A stretch of 64,000 nt of DNA, taken from assembly GCF_024505085.1 (NCBI RefSeq), contig NZ_JANIBC010000002.1, forward strand, positions 177,016-241,015, in the 5' to 3' direction. The notes beneath the pieces were generated by a model. It worked only from the letters and a program-made list of their open reading frames with translations. It was not told the origin of the DNA and did no database searches. Below, piece after piece: positions 26,757 through 39,266 of the stretch. The DNA is from Parvularcula maris. GTDB taxonomy: Bacteria; Pseudomonadota; Alphaproteobacteria; Caulobacterales; Parvularculaceae. Made by a program: the position numbers and the translations under genes. Position 1 is the first letter of the stretch. Every line of letters begins with the position of its first letter.

Positions 26757-26886
26757 GTGTGCGCCTCTCCTCCCCTTCAGGGGGGGTGGCCACGTAGCGG
26801 TCGGAGGGGAGTAGCGAAGAAGGACTTTGCTAGTGGATGGTCCCCCTCCGCCCCTCCGGGGCACCTCCCCCTGGGAGGGGGAGGAA
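26757..26886. repeat. palindromic intergenic element, related type (copy 4)
   Basis: Arms are CTCCTCCCC and CACCTCCCCCTGGGAGGGGGAGG, with a CCCTCCGCCCCTCCGGGG hairpin. It resembles the other copies in position and layout, but its end blocks are CTCCCC/GGGGAG rather than CTCTCCC/GGGAGAG, so it may be a separate subfamily. Confidence 0.5.
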
Positions 26887-26896
26887 GGCCTGTGCC

Positions 26897-27211
26897 TTAC
26901 CCCTTGCGTACCTCGTCCATGGCCTTTTGCAGCGCGTCGGTCATCGCCTTGCGGATGTCCTGGTCGCTGATGTCGTTCTTGGGCAGGTCGGCGCGTAGCT
27001 TTTCGAAGACGTCGTTGTCGCCGGGCTCCTTGAGGTCGGCGCGGATCACCGATTTGGCGTACTCGTCGGCATCGCCTGCGGTCTTGCCGAGCTTCTCGGC
27101 GGCCCAGAGGCCGACATAGCGGTCGCGCTTGGCCTCGACCTTGAAGCGCTTCTCCTGGTCGTGGGCGAACTCGTTCTCGAAGGCCTGCTCGCGGTTGTCG
27201 AAGGTGGTCAT
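26897..27211 (-). CDS. DUF1476, F1-ATPase inhibitor zeta subunit
   Basis: 104 residues, all-helical and highly charged. The N-terminal 'FDNREQAFENEFAHDQEKRFK' region is the inhibitory segment of the alphaproteobacterial zeta subunit known from Paracoccus, which blocks ATP hydrolysis by F1FO. The rest ('DRYVGLWAAEKLG', 'DADEYAKSVIRADL') matches DUF1476. The gene is divergent from purC, a neighbourhood common in alphaproteobacteria. Confidence 0.93.
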   Translation of the reverse strand: MTTFDNREQAFENEFAHDQEKRFKVEAKRDRYVGLWAAEKLGKTAGDADEYAKSVIRADLKEPGDNDVFEKLRADLPKNDISDQDIRKAMTDALQKAMDEVRKG

Positions 27212-27372
27212 GGCCGTCTCCCCATCTTGTCACTCACCACTTAGCTAGGCGTCTTCGCGGCGCCGCGAAAGCGCTTTGCCCCGGCTTGTGAGGCGTGTTA
27301 GCAGCGCTCGCTCCAAGGCGGAGCCCATCAGGGGGCGCTTCGCCCACCCCTATTGACGATTGAGGAGCCACG

Positions 27373-28161
27373 ATGGCCCGCGGCAAGCAGATCTACGAAG
27401 GCAAGGCCAAGATACTCTATGAGGGGCCGGAGCCTGGCACGCTGATCCAGTTCTTCAAGGACGACGCCACCGCCTTCAACGCGCAGAAGCATGCCGTTCT
27501 TGAGGGCAAGGGCGTCCTCAACAACCGCATCTCCGAGTTCATCATGATCGGGCTCGAGCGGATCGGCATCCCCACCCACTTCATCAAGCGCATCAACATG
27601 CGCGAGCAGCTCATCCGCCATGTGGAGATCATCCCGCTCGAGGTAGTCGTGCGCAACGTGGCGGCGGGCTCGCTGTCCAAGCGCCTCGGTATCAAGGAGG
27701 GCGAGCAGCTTCCCCGCTCCGTGGTCGAGTTCTACTTCAAGGACGACAAGCTCGGCGACCCGATGGTCTCCGAGGACCACATCACCGCCTGGGGCTGGGC
27801 CTCCCCCCAGGAGATCGACGACATGATGGCCTATGCCCTCAGGGTGAACGACTATCTGTCGGGCCTCTTCGCGGCGGCGGGTATCCGGCTTGTGGACTTC
27901 AAGCTGGAGTTCGGACGGCAGTACGAGAACGACATGGTGCGGCTGATCCTCGCCGACGAGATCAGCCCCGATTCGTGCCGCCTCTGGGACCTCGGCTCGG
28001 GCGAGATCATGGACAAAGACCGCTTCCGCAAGGATCTCGGCGATGTGGTCGAGGGCTACCGGGAGGTGGCGAGGCGCCTCGGGATTCTGCGCGGTGACGA
28101 CGCTCCGTCCGGCGAGCCCGGCCCCAAACTGGTCAGCGACAACGGAAAGGCTCCCTCATGA
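27373..28161 (+). CDS. purC: phosphoribosylaminoimidazole-succinocarboxamide synthase
   Basis: 262 residues. '[12 protein letters not shown]' (residues 7-18), '[12 protein letters not shown]' and '[13 protein letters not shown]' are SAICAR synthase signatures. It condenses CAIR with aspartate using ATP in purine synthesis. Its stop overlaps the purS ATG by four bases, so the two are coupled. Confidence 0.97.
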   Translation: MARGKQIYEGKAKILYEGPEPGTLIQFFKDDATAFNAQKHAVLEGKGVLNNRISEFIMIGLERIGIPTHFIKRINMREQLIRHVEIIPLEVVVRNVAAGSLSKRLGIKEGEQLPRSVVEFYFKDDKLGDPMVSEDHITAWGWASPQEIDDMMAYALRVNDYLSGLFAAAGIRLVDFKLEFGRQYENDMVRLILADEISPDSCRLWDLGSGEIMDKDRFRKDLGDVVEGYREVARRLGILRGDDAPSGEPGPKLVSDNGKAPS

Positions 28162-28409
28162 AGGTTCGGGTTCTCATCACGCTCAAGAACGGTGTCCTGG
28201 ACCCGCAAGGCAAGGCTATCGAGGGGGCGCTTCACGGCATGGGCTTCGATGGGGCGTCGGGTGTGCGCCAGGGCAAGCTGATCGAGCTCGACGTGACCGA
28301 CGCCTCCTCGGCTGCCGATGCCGAGGAGAAGGCGCGGGCTATGTGCGACAAGCTTCTCGCGAACCCGGTGATGGAGAGCTACACGGTCGAGGTGCTGGAC
28401 GCGGCCTGA
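28158..28409 (+). CDS. purS: FGAM synthase subunit PurS
   Basis: 83 residues, the normal PurS length, with '[22 protein letters not shown]' and '[21 protein letters not shown]'. PurS bridges PurQ and PurL in the three-part formylglycinamidine ribonucleotide synthase. purQ and purL, which commonly follow it, are not here: a repeat and then bamD on the other strand come next. Confidence 0.95.
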   Translation: MKVRVLITLKNGVLDPQGKAIEGALHGMGFDGASGVRQGKLIELDVTDASSAADAEEKARAMCDKLLANPVMESYTVEVLDAA

Positions 28410-28447
28410 GGGGTCGCTGCCGGTCCGGACGCTAGCTCCCATGCGGG

Positions 28448-28573
28448 TCATCTCTGCCTCCGGGAGAGATCGACATCTTCGATGTCGAGTAGAGAGCTGA
28501 GCTGGCTTTACAGAAAACTCTCACCCGAAGCCTGTGCCATGCAGCCTTCGACCTCTCCCGAAGGGAAAGGTGT
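28448..28573. repeat. dispersed palindromic element, copy 5
   Basis: Contains GACATC-TTC-GATGTC (about 28471-28485), the same hairpin as copy 1. It also has an AGCCTGTGCCATGCAGCCTT segment and closing CCTCTCCCGAAGGGAAAGG. It separates convergent purS and bamD. Confidence 0.6.
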
Positions 28574-28594
28574 GCTTAGTACCGAACCTCGTCG

Positions 28595-29539
28595 CTAGTC
28601 CGCGCCGCCGGGGATGGCCGTCTCGGTAATCTCCGGCCCGCCGGCATCGTTCCTGATCTCCGGGGCCTTGCTGAGGTCGACATCGTCACCGGCGCGGCGG
28701 AGCTTCTCTTCCGGGGTCAGCTCGGCCACCTGGTTCCTGCTACTGGCGGCGTTGGCGGCCTGGATCTGCTCCAGCTCCTGACCGTGGCGGCGGAAGGCGC
28801 GGTAGGTATCGCGGTACCAAGGGCTACCAGGGTAGTTGTAGCCCAGGATCGCCGCATGGCGCTTCGCCTCGTCCAGAAGACCGAGCTCGAGATAAGCCTC
28901 GACCGAGCGGTGCAGCGCCTCCTCGGTGTGGCCGGTGCGCTGGTACTTCTCCAGGACGTTGTTGAAACGTCCTAGGGCCGCCACATGCTGGTTCTGCTTC
29001 AGATACCAGCGGCCGATATCCATCTCCTTGCCCGCCAGATGGTCCTGGGTGAGGTCGAGCTTGAGCTGGGCGTCGCGGGCGTATTCGGTCTCGGGGTAGC
29101 GGCGGATGACGTCGGTGAGGGCATCGCGGGCCTCACGGGTGATCTGCTGGTCGCGGCCCACATCGCGGATACGCTCGTAGTAGTTCATCGCCTTGAGGTA
29201 GTAGGCGTAGCCCGCGTCCTTGTTGCCAGGGTGGATCGCCAGGAAGCGGTCGATCGTGCCGAGCGAAGCCTCCCAGTCGCCGACGAGATACTCCGAATAG
29301 GCCGTCATCAGCATGGCTCGCCTGGCCCAGGCCGAGTAGGGGTGCTGGCGCTCGACCTCGGCGAAATAGGCGATGGCGTCGTCGTAGCGGCGCCGTTTGA
29401 TGGCCTTGGTGCCTTCGGAGTAGAGCTGCTCCACCGGCTGCTCGACATAGGCGAAGCGGTCCGTCCCGGTCCCGTCCGATGCGCAGGCAGTCAGCGTGGC
29501 CGCCGCGACGGTAAGAAGTGCAAGACGGAAAAGCTTCAT
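28595..29539 (-). CDS. bamD: outer membrane assembly lipoprotein BamD
   Basis: 314 residues. The signal peptide ends in the lipobox LTAC (Cys about 19). Five TPR-like repeats cover about 35-240; 'LYSEGTKAIKRRRYDDAIAYFAEVERQHPYSAWARRA' is the classic BamD N-terminal TPR. It works with BamA to insert outer-membrane beta-barrel proteins. The C-terminal ~60 residues are acidic and variable. The gene lies downstream of lpxC on the same strand, the usual alphaproteobacterial order. Confidence 0.96.
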   Translation of the reverse strand: MKLFRLALLTVAAATLTACASDGTGTDRFAYVEQPVEQLYSEGTKAIKRRRYDDAIAYFAEVERQHPYSAWARRAMLMTAYSEYLVGDWEASLGTIDRFLAIHPGNKDAGYAYYLKAMNYYERIRDVGRDQQITREARDALTDVIRRYPETEYARDAQLKLDLTQDHLAGKEMDIGRWYLKQNQHVAALGRFNNVLEKYQRTGHTEEALHRSVEAYLELGLLDEAKRHAAILGYNYPGSPWYRDTYRAFRRHGQELEQIQAANAASSRNQVAELTPEEKLRRAGDDVDLSKAPEIRNDAGGPEITETAIPGGAD

Positions 29540-29662
29540 CGAACGAACCCCTTAGCCCCGCCCTGCCGCGGAACACGTAACCCTAGCTCGCGACCTTGTA
29601 AGGCCCAACACGCCAGGTTGCAAAGTGAATGCCGGGAAGGGTTGCGCCTTCGGGCCGACGGC

Positions 29663-30571
29663 TCAGCCGACAGCGGCGATGCGCTCTTCGACCGCCACCG
29701 GCGTCAGGGCCTGGGCCAGCATGGTGTTGATGGTGTGGCCCGGCTTGTAGGCGGTGATCTTACACCCCAGCGGTACGCCCATGAGATAGAGATCGCCGAT
29801 CAGATCGAGCGCTTTATGACGCACGAACTCGCGCTCCATGCGGAGGCCGCCCTCGTTGAGGACGCGGCCCTCGTCGATGACCACGGCGTTGTCGAGGCTG
29901 CCGCCGCGGGCCAGGCCGATGGTGCGCAGGTACTCGACATCCTTGAGGAAGGTGAAGGTGCGGGCCGCCGCCACCTCGCGGAGGACCGTCTCGCGGTCGC
30001 CCTCGATCAGGATGCGCTGCTCGCCGATGGCCGGGTCGTCGAAGGCGATGGTCACGTCCAGCACGAGGTCCGCGCCGCAACCGTCCTCGAGAGGCTCGGC
30101 GGTCAGGAAGGCGTCGCCGAGGGTGACGGTGACCGTATCGCTCGGCTGCACCGGCTCCACAGTCGAGGGGAAGACGAGCACGCCGACGGCCTCGATCGCA
30201 TCGACAAAGCAGGCGGCGGAGCCGTCCAGGATCGGGATCTCGGGACCGGACACGGACACCTTCGCCTCGGTGATGCCGAGCATGGCGAAGGCCGCCATCA
30301 GATGCTCTACGGTGGAGACGGAAGCCCCGTATCCATTGGTCAGCACGGTACCGAGCTGGGTCTTAGTCACAAGATGGGGATCGGCTGGCACGGTCCTTGC
30401 AGCCACAGGACCATCGAGGTCAGAACGGATGAAGGAGATGCCCGCTCCGGGCGCTGCCGGTTCGATGACCAGATCGGCGGTCTCCCCCGAATGGAGACCG
30501 ACGCCTTGAAGCCGAACCGTCGCTCTGACGGTTGCAGCCGCACGTGTGTCGTTGGCTGGTTCGTCGAACAT
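29663..30571 (-). CDS. lpxC: UDP-3-O-acyl-N-acetylglucosamine deacetylase
   Basis: 302 residues. Zinc ligands are in 'STVEHLMAAF' (His) and 'HKALDLIGDLYLMG' (His and Asp); 'PILDGSAACFVDAI' is also conserved. It performs the committed step of lipid A synthesis. Its presence indicates a Gram-negative outer membrane with LPS. It is 123 bases upstream of bamD. Confidence 0.97.
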   Translation of the reverse strand: MFDEPANDTRAAATVRATVRLQGVGLHSGETADLVIEPAAPGAGISFIRSDLDGPVAARTVPADPHLVTKTQLGTVLTNGYGASVSTVEHLMAAFAMLGITEAKVSVSGPEIPILDGSAACFVDAIEAVGVLVFPSTVEPVQPSDTVTVTLGDAFLTAEPLEDGCGADLVLDVTIAFDDPAIGEQRILIEGDRETVLREVAAARTFTFLKDVEYLRTIGLARGGSLDNAVVIDEGRVLNEGGLRMEREFVRHKALDLIGDLYLMGVPLGCKITAYKPGHTINTMLAQALTPVAVEERIAAVG

Positions 30572-30689
30572 GCCTACACCCTTACTCCCTGCCAGGTTTA
30601 CCTAGGGTGACGATGCTGCGAATGCGAAGTGACGCTTTGTTTCCCGCTGTTACCGGAATCAAGCCAATCTGACTAAGCCGTGAGAATTG

Positions 30690-32519
<1,830 letters not shown>

Positions 32520-32522
32520 GGT

Positions 32523-33857
32523 CTATTTCCCGTTCTTCTGGCGGAAGGCCGCTGCCCAGCCTTCGATGTTGCGCTGCTTGCCTCTTGCGACGCCCAGGGC
32601 ATCGGCCTCGACATTCCTGGTGATGACCGAGCCCGAGCCGGTGAAGCCGCCATCCGCGATCGTCACCGGCGCCACGAGCATGGTGCTCGACCCGATGAAG
32701 CAGTTCGCTCCAATGGTGGTCTTGTACTTGCCGTAGCCGTCGTAGTTGCAGGTGATCGTCCCTGCACCGACATTCGTGCCGGCACCGATCTCGACATCGC
32801 CGAGATAGGTGAGGTGCCCGGCCTTCACGCCCTCGCCGAGGACGGCTTTCTTGGTTTCGACGAAGTTGCCGATGGCTGATTTCGGTCCGAGCTTCGTACC
32901 CTGACGGAGCCTGGCAAAGGGGCCTGCCGCCGAGGCCTCCTCCATGACCGCTCCTTCGAGGTGCGAGAAGGGTTTGACCTCCACGCCCCGCTCGAGCCTC
33001 ACGCCGGGGCCGAAGACGACGTTCTGGCCGATGACGCAGTCAGGGGCGATCTCGGTGTCGTAGGCGAGGTAGACCGAACGCGGATCGCTCATGGTGACGC
33101 CCGCCTCCATCAGCTCGCGGCGGCGGCGGTCCTGGAAGATGCGCTCGGCCTCGGCTAGCTCCACCCGGTTGTTGACGCCGAGCACCTCGTCCTCCGGCGC
33201 GGTCTCGACCAGCACCCGGCCGCCCGCCTCGCGAATCAGCCCGGCGAGGTCGGTGAGGTAGTACTCCTCATTGGCGTTGTCGTTCTGCAGCTTGGGAAGC
33301 TCCGAAGCCAGGTAGTTCGAATCGAAGGCCATGACGCCCGAATTGCAGAGGCGTACCGCCAGCTCCTCGGGCGAGGCGTCCTTGGCCTCGCGGATATGCT
33401 GAAGCTCACCCGCCTCGTTGGTGATGAGGCGGCCATAGGGGCCGGGGTCTTGGGGTTCGAAACCTAGAACGACCAGACCGGCACCGTCTTCGATGCGCCG
33501 GGTCATCCGGCGAAGGGTCTCCTCGGTCAGGAGCGGGGTGTCGCCGTAGAGGACCAGAACCGTGCCCTCGAAGCCGTCAAGAAGAGGCATGGCCTGGCGC
33601 ACCGCATCGCCGGTGCCCTGCGGGGGGTCCTGAACGGCGATCTCCGCCCGCTCGTCGAGGGCCGGAAGCGCCGTGCGGACCTTCTCGCCGCCCGCGCCGA
33701 TCACCACACCGAGGCGCTCGGCGTCGAGGCGCCGCGCGACGCGCAGGCAGTGGCCTAGCATGGGAAGATGGGCAATCTTGTGCAGCACCTTCGGCGTCTC
33801 AGAGCGCATCCGGCTTCCGTGCCCGGCAGCAAGAACGATGACGGCAAGGGCTGACAT
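32523..33857 (-). CDS. glmU: bifunctional GlmU N-acetyltransferase/uridyltransferase
   Basis: 444 residues. The N-terminal pyrophosphorylase has 'VLAAGHGSRMRSETPKVLH' (about 8-26), and the C-terminal left-handed beta-helix has the hexapeptide repeats ending in 'GANCFIGSSTMLVAPVTI'. It makes UDP-GlcNAc from GlcN-1-P. It is first in the glmU-glmS pair. Confidence 0.97.
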   Translation of the reverse strand: MSALAVIVLAAGHGSRMRSETPKVLHKIAHLPMLGHCLRVARRLDAERLGVVIGAGGEKVRTALPALDERAEIAVQDPPQGTGDAVRQAMPLLDGFEGTVLVLYGDTPLLTEETLRRMTRRIEDGAGLVVLGFEPQDPGPYGRLITNEAGELQHIREAKDASPEELAVRLCNSGVMAFDSNYLASELPKLQNDNANEEYYLTDLAGLIREAGGRVLVETAPEDEVLGVNNRVELAEAERIFQDRRRRELMEAGVTMSDPRSVYLAYDTEIAPDCVIGQNVVFGPGVRLERGVEVKPFSHLEGAVMEEASAAGPFARLRQGTKLGPKSAIGNFVETKKAVLGEGVKAGHLTYLGDVEIGAGTNVGAGTITCNYDGYGKYKTTIGANCFIGSSTMLVAPVTIADGGFTGSGSVITRNVEADALGVARGKQRNIEGWAAAFRQKNGK

Positions 33858-34026
33858 GGAGACTCCTGGGCTTTTGCGTCTGCGAGATGGCCCTTTGGCG
33901 CACCCCCTGTCACCTCACAAGCGGTGAGCGCTTGCAACCTTGCAATCCTTGTGCCCGGCGTGTCTTTCCGCGGCTTAAGGGAAGTTGCGTTTCCCCTTTG
34001 CGGCCCGGCGAACTAGATGGCCCGCC

Positions 34027-34704
34027 ATGACGAAGCTTAGCGACACCGTGGTCATCTTCGACCTCGACGGAACACTCATCGACAGCGCGCCCGACCTCAC
34101 CGCCGCGCTCAACCGTGCCCTTCTGAGAGAGGGGCTGGACGAGATCGACGAGAGCAAGGTGAAGGCGCTGGTCGGCGAGGGAGCCAGGGCGCTTCTGGAG
34201 AAGGGCTTCGCCCTCCAGGGCAAGTGCTTTCCCGCGGGACGGCGAGGCGACGACATCGTTGCGGGGTATATCGACGACTACCAGCGCCGCCTCAGCGAGC
34301 GCTCGGCGCCTTTCCCGAAGGTGCGGGAGACGCTGGAACGTCTGAAGGCGCGCGGGGCGGCGCTGGCCGTCTGCACCAACAAGCTCGAGTGCCTGGCCGA
34401 ACCGGTCCTCGCGGACTTCCAGCTACGTCAGTATTTCCAGATGGTGGTGGCCGCGGATACGTTTGAGGAGAAGAAGCCCTCTCCCCTACCCCTCGTCAAC
34501 ATCGTCGAGGAAACCCGCAGACCGCGGGCGGTACTGATCGGCGATACCTATACGGACCTGGCGGCAGCGGATGCTGCCCACATGCCCTGCCTTATCGCCC
34601 GCTTCGGCTATGGCCAGCATGACAGGCGCCTCTCGGAAGCTGCTCATTTCGACAGCTTCGAACAACTACCTGCCCTGATCGGCGGGCTATGGAGCGAGGC
34701 TTAA
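34027..34704 (+). CDS. gph: phosphoglycolate phosphatase, HAD family
   Basis: 225 residues from the ATG at 34027. HAD motifs: 'VIFDLDGTLIDSAPDL' (nucleophile Asp), 'CTNK' (motif II), 'KPSPLPLVN' (motif III Lys) and 'LIGDTYTDLAAADAA' (motif IV). It matches Gph, which removes 2-phosphoglycolate formed by DNA repair. It is divergent from glmU, a common alphaproteobacterial arrangement. Other HAD substrates are possible. Confidence 0.9.
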   Translation: MTKLSDTVVIFDLDGTLIDSAPDLTAALNRALLREGLDEIDESKVKALVGEGARALLEKGFALQGKCFPAGRRGDDIVAGYIDDYQRRLSERSAPFPKVRETLERLKARGAALAVCTNKLECLAEPVLADFQLRQYFQMVVAADTFEEKKPSPLPLVNIVEETRRPRAVLIGDTYTDLAAADAAHMPCLIARFGYGQHDRRLSEAAHFDSFEQLPALIGGLWSEA

Positions 34705-34895
34705 ACCCTCGCTTCATCCCGCTTGGGCATGCCATTGACCATGTTGCTGCGGACATCGAAACGGGACGAGCGCATGGTGGAGACGAAGCCCTCTTGGACG
34801 AGCTTGATATCGACGTCGTAGCCCTGCTTCCGCCAGTAGTCGCGGATCATGGATTGCAGGCGGACGGCGCCGTCGTTGGAGCAGTAATCGGACAT
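34701..34895 (-). CDS. small conserved hypothetical protein
   Basis: 64 residues. 'MSDYCSNDGAVRLQSMIRDYW', 'FDVRSNMVNGMP' are patterns I have met in unnamed alphaproteobacterial small proteins. It is soluble with no known function. Its end overlaps the convergent gph by four bases. Confidence 0.7.
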   Translation of the reverse strand: MSDYCSNDGAVRLQSMIRDYWRKQGYDVDIKLVQEGFVSTMRSSRFDVRSNMVNGMPKRDEARV

Positions 34896-35092
34896 GAACC
34901 GGTTCCTCCCTTATGCTGATCGCGTCATATGCGCTCAGACACGGGGCTGTCTATAAGAATCTGCCAAAACGTTACGGTATCCGGCCATAACAGTTCGGTG
35001 AACGCCGGAACTATACGCAAAACCGAGATTGAACAGATTGTGATAACATTCGGACTTGATTCCAGGAAGATCGCCACAGGTCAGAAAAGATC

Positions 35093-36394
35093 ATGACGCA
35101 GCGCGGCGAACACTTCCGCTTCGGACCGGTGACCACCGAGGGGCAGACCGTCCGGTTCGGCTTCACCTGCAGCCGCTACGGCAGCTTCACCGAGGAGGTG
35201 ACGTTCTCCAGCCCCGCGCCTGACGCGCCCATGCTGCTCACCCTTCTGCAGGTCGCGCTCGGCGTCAGCACCTACAAGGCCGCGGCGGCGGAACGGGTCA
35301 CCTTCCCGCCCCTCACCAAGGAAGGCCGCGCCATGGCCGAGGCGCTTTATACCGAAGGGCTGGCGGAGTTCTTCGTGCGCGCAGACCTCCCCTACCCGCC
35401 CCTAACGAAGTTCGAAGGAGAGATCCTGCCCTTCATGAGGGGCGAGCCGAGCGGCACGGCTGCGCCGCTCGTCGCTTTCGGCGGGGGCAAGGACAGCTAC
35501 GTGGCCGGCGTCATCGTCGAGGAGGCGGACGGCGAGGCTCCCGCTTACGCTTCGGTGGTGCTGTCCGATGCCGTCGAAGAGGTGCTGCGCAGGACCGCCC
35601 CGAGCGAGCTTCTCATCGTCAGGCGGAAGCTGGATCCCGAGCTCCTCGCGCTCAAGGAAGGTTTCTCCGGCCACGTGCCGATCACGGCCATCAACATTCT
35701 GATCCTGACGATCGAGGGGCTGCTGCGCGGTTCCAAAGCAGTGCTCTTCGCCAATGAGCGCTCCGCCGACGAGCCGACCATGAGCGTTGGCGGGATCGAG
35801 GCGAACCATCAGTACTCGAAGTCCTCCGCCTTCGAAGTGCTGGTCCGCCGGGCGGTGGAGACGGCGGGAACCGAGGCGCCGCTCAGCTACTCGGTGCTCC
35901 GCCCCTATTCGGAGCTTTGGATCGGGCGCGCCTTCGCCGGTCTGAAGGAGCCCTTCGGACGGTTCACGAGCTGCAACCGGAACTTCCGCCTCGCAGGCGA
36001 TGCCGAGCGCCGCTGGTGCGGTGAGTGCGCCAAATGCGCCTTCACCTCGCTGATCCTCTCTCCTTTTCTGAGCCGGGAAGAGATGCTGGCCATCTTCGGC
36101 GAGAACTTTCTGGACCGCAGCCAGCTTCAGCACTTCTACCGCGAGCTGGTGGGACTCTCCGACCAGAAGCCCTGGGACTGTGTCGGCACCATCGCCGAGT
36201 GCCGCGCTGCGCTCTTCCGCGCCGGGGGGCGTGACCTTTTCGCTGAAACGGCGGCCGTGAGAGACCTTCTGCCGTCCGTTCTTTCCCAGGAGACGGAGGA
36301 GAGCTTACGGGAGCGCTGGGCCGAAGCCATGAAGGCCGAGCCGCCGGGGGAGCTGCCGAGGCGCTACGCGGACGCAGGAGAGAAGCTGACGTGA
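35093..36394 (+). CDS. murL: UDP-MurNAc-L-Ala-L-Glu epimerase MurL
   Basis: 433 residues. 'FGGGKDSYVAG' (about 129-139) is a PP-loop-like ATP-binding motif; 'FANERSADEPT' (219-229) and a four-cysteine region (Cys294, 309, 312, 315, 'CGECAKC') follow. This is the MurL family first described in Xanthomonas, which converts the L-Glu of UDP-MurNAc-L-Ala-L-Glu to D-Glu. It overlaps murD2 by GTGA, exactly the expected partner. The pair replaces glutamate racemase plus ordinary MurD. Confidence 0.93.
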   Translation: MTQRGEHFRFGPVTTEGQTVRFGFTCSRYGSFTEEVTFSSPAPDAPMLLTLLQVALGVSTYKAAAAERVTFPPLTKEGRAMAEALYTEGLAEFFVRADLPYPPLTKFEGEILPFMRGEPSGTAAPLVAFGGGKDSYVAGVIVEEADGEAPAYASVVLSDAVEEVLRRTAPSELLIVRRKLDPELLALKEGFSGHVPITAINILILTIEGLLRGSKAVLFANERSADEPTMSVGGIEANHQYSKSSAFEVLVRRAVETAGTEAPLSYSVLRPYSELWIGRAFAGLKEPFGRFTSCNRNFRLAGDAERRWCGECAKCAFTSLILSPFLSREEMLAIFGENFLDRSQLQHFYRELVGLSDQKPWDCVGTIAECRAALFRAGGRDLFAETAAVRDLLPSVLSQETEESLRERWAEAMKAEPPGELPRRYADAGEKLT

Positions 36395-37635
36395 GGTTTC
36401 TTCTTCACGGCGCCGGTGTGGAGACCCGCGCGGCGGCAGAGGGTCTTCGTCAGCGAAGCCGCGGCGATCTTGCGCTCTACGCGCCGCAAGGGGGGGAGAT
36501 CGAAAGGTTGGCCCCCCTGTCCGATCCTGAGGCGGACCGGTTTCTCGAAGGGGCCGTCTATCTCCGCTCGCCGGGCATCCCTCCGCGCGACGCTTTCTAT
36601 CAGCACGCTGAAGAGAAGGCCGCCCTGGTGACGACCCCCACCGGCTGGTGGCTGAAGGAGGAGGCGAGCCCGAACACGGTGACGGTGACGGGCACCAAGG
36701 GCAAGAGCACCACCACCGCGCTTCTGGCCGACTGCCTTGTGGCGGCCGGTCGCAGTGCCGCGGCCTACGGCAATATCGGCCGCCCTCCCCTTTCCGCCGA
36801 GCCTGTGAGTGAAGAGTTTCCGGTGCTGGAGCTCTCCTCCTACATGATGCACGATCTTCCTGAGGCGGAGCATCTCCACCTGGTCACTAGTCTCTATGAG
36901 GACCACCTCGACTGGCACGGCGGCAGGGCGGCCTACCATGCTGCCAAGCTCAGGCCGTTTCGGCGGGATCGTCCAGCCAGGGGTCTGGCGCCGCGCGCGG
37001 TCATCGAAGCCTACGGTTTACCTTCTTCCGTCACGGCTATCGAGGAGGTGGTGTCGCCGGAGCTTCATCTGGGTAGCCGCCTGATCGACGCCGGTCCCCC
37101 CGAGAGCGGGTTCACGGGCGGGCCGCTCCGCCTGGCGCTTCAGGCGGCAGCGGCGGCCACCGCGATCCTCGTCGGGGAAGGCGCAGCGGCGCTCGCCGCG
37201 AGCGAGGCGGCGGCAAACTTCAAGGGCCTGCCGTCGCGCCAGTCGCTCGTTCCGTCAGAAGACGGAAGGCTCTGGATCGACGACGCCCTCGCCACCATCC
37301 CCGAGGCGGTCGTCAGCGTGCTGTCGAGGTTCGAGGGCAGGAAGGTCACCCTCATCCTAGGCGGCGCGGACCGGGGCATCGACTACACCCCGTTGGAAGA
37401 GGCACTGGCCGCGAGCGAGGATGTCGCCGCCATCGCTTTCGGCCCCGTCGCGGCCCGCTTCCGCTTTCCCTACCTTCCCGCTGAAACGCTGGAGGCGGCG
37501 TTGGAAGAGGCGGCGACGCGGACGCCCGAGGGCGGGGTCATCCTCTTCTCACCGGCGGCGCCCAGCGCCCCGCCGCACAAGGACTATAAAGAGCGCTCAG
37601 CGATCTTTCGCGCGGCGGCGGGGGCCGCGCGCTAA
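36391..37635 (+). CDS. murD2: UDP-MurNAc-L-alanine--L-glutamate ligase MurD2
   Basis: 414 residues from a GTG that overlaps murL. Mur ligase centre: 'VTGTKGKSTTTALLADCL' (P-loop at 101-107). 'LYEDHLDWHGG' (about 168-178) and the C-terminal 'LILGGADRGIDYTPL' and 'LFSPAAPSAPPHKDYKER' are MurD-like. MurD2 adds L-Glu where ordinary MurD adds D-Glu. The assignment to MurD2 rests mostly on the fused gene order with murL. Confidence 0.88.
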   Translation: MRFLLHGAGVETRAAAEGLRQRSRGDLALYAPQGGEIERLAPLSDPEADRFLEGAVYLRSPGIPPRDAFYQHAEEKAALVTTPTGWWLKEEASPNTVTVTGTKGKSTTTALLADCLVAAGRSAAAYGNIGRPPLSAEPVSEEFPVLELSSYMMHDLPEAEHLHLVTSLYEDHLDWHGGRAAYHAAKLRPFRRDRPARGLAPRAVIEAYGLPSSVTAIEEVVSPELHLGSRLIDAGPPESGFTGGPLRLALQAAAAATAILVGEGAAALAASEAAANFKGLPSRQSLVPSEDGRLWIDDALATIPEAVVSVLSRFEGRKVTLILGGADRGIDYTPLEEALAASEDVAAIAFGPVAARFRFPYLPAETLEAALEEAATRTPEGGVILFSPAAPSAPPHKDYKERSAIFRAAAGAAR

Positions 37636-37682
37636 GCAAGCCTTCATTCAGCAGCGTCTTCGGGGTGACGAAGATGCCTTCC

Positions 37683-39266
<1,584 letters not shown>

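Noticed and set aside
36391-37635. Ordinary MurD
   Set aside because: It overlaps murL, the gene is away from any mur/fts cluster, and the murL-murD2 order is the known signature.
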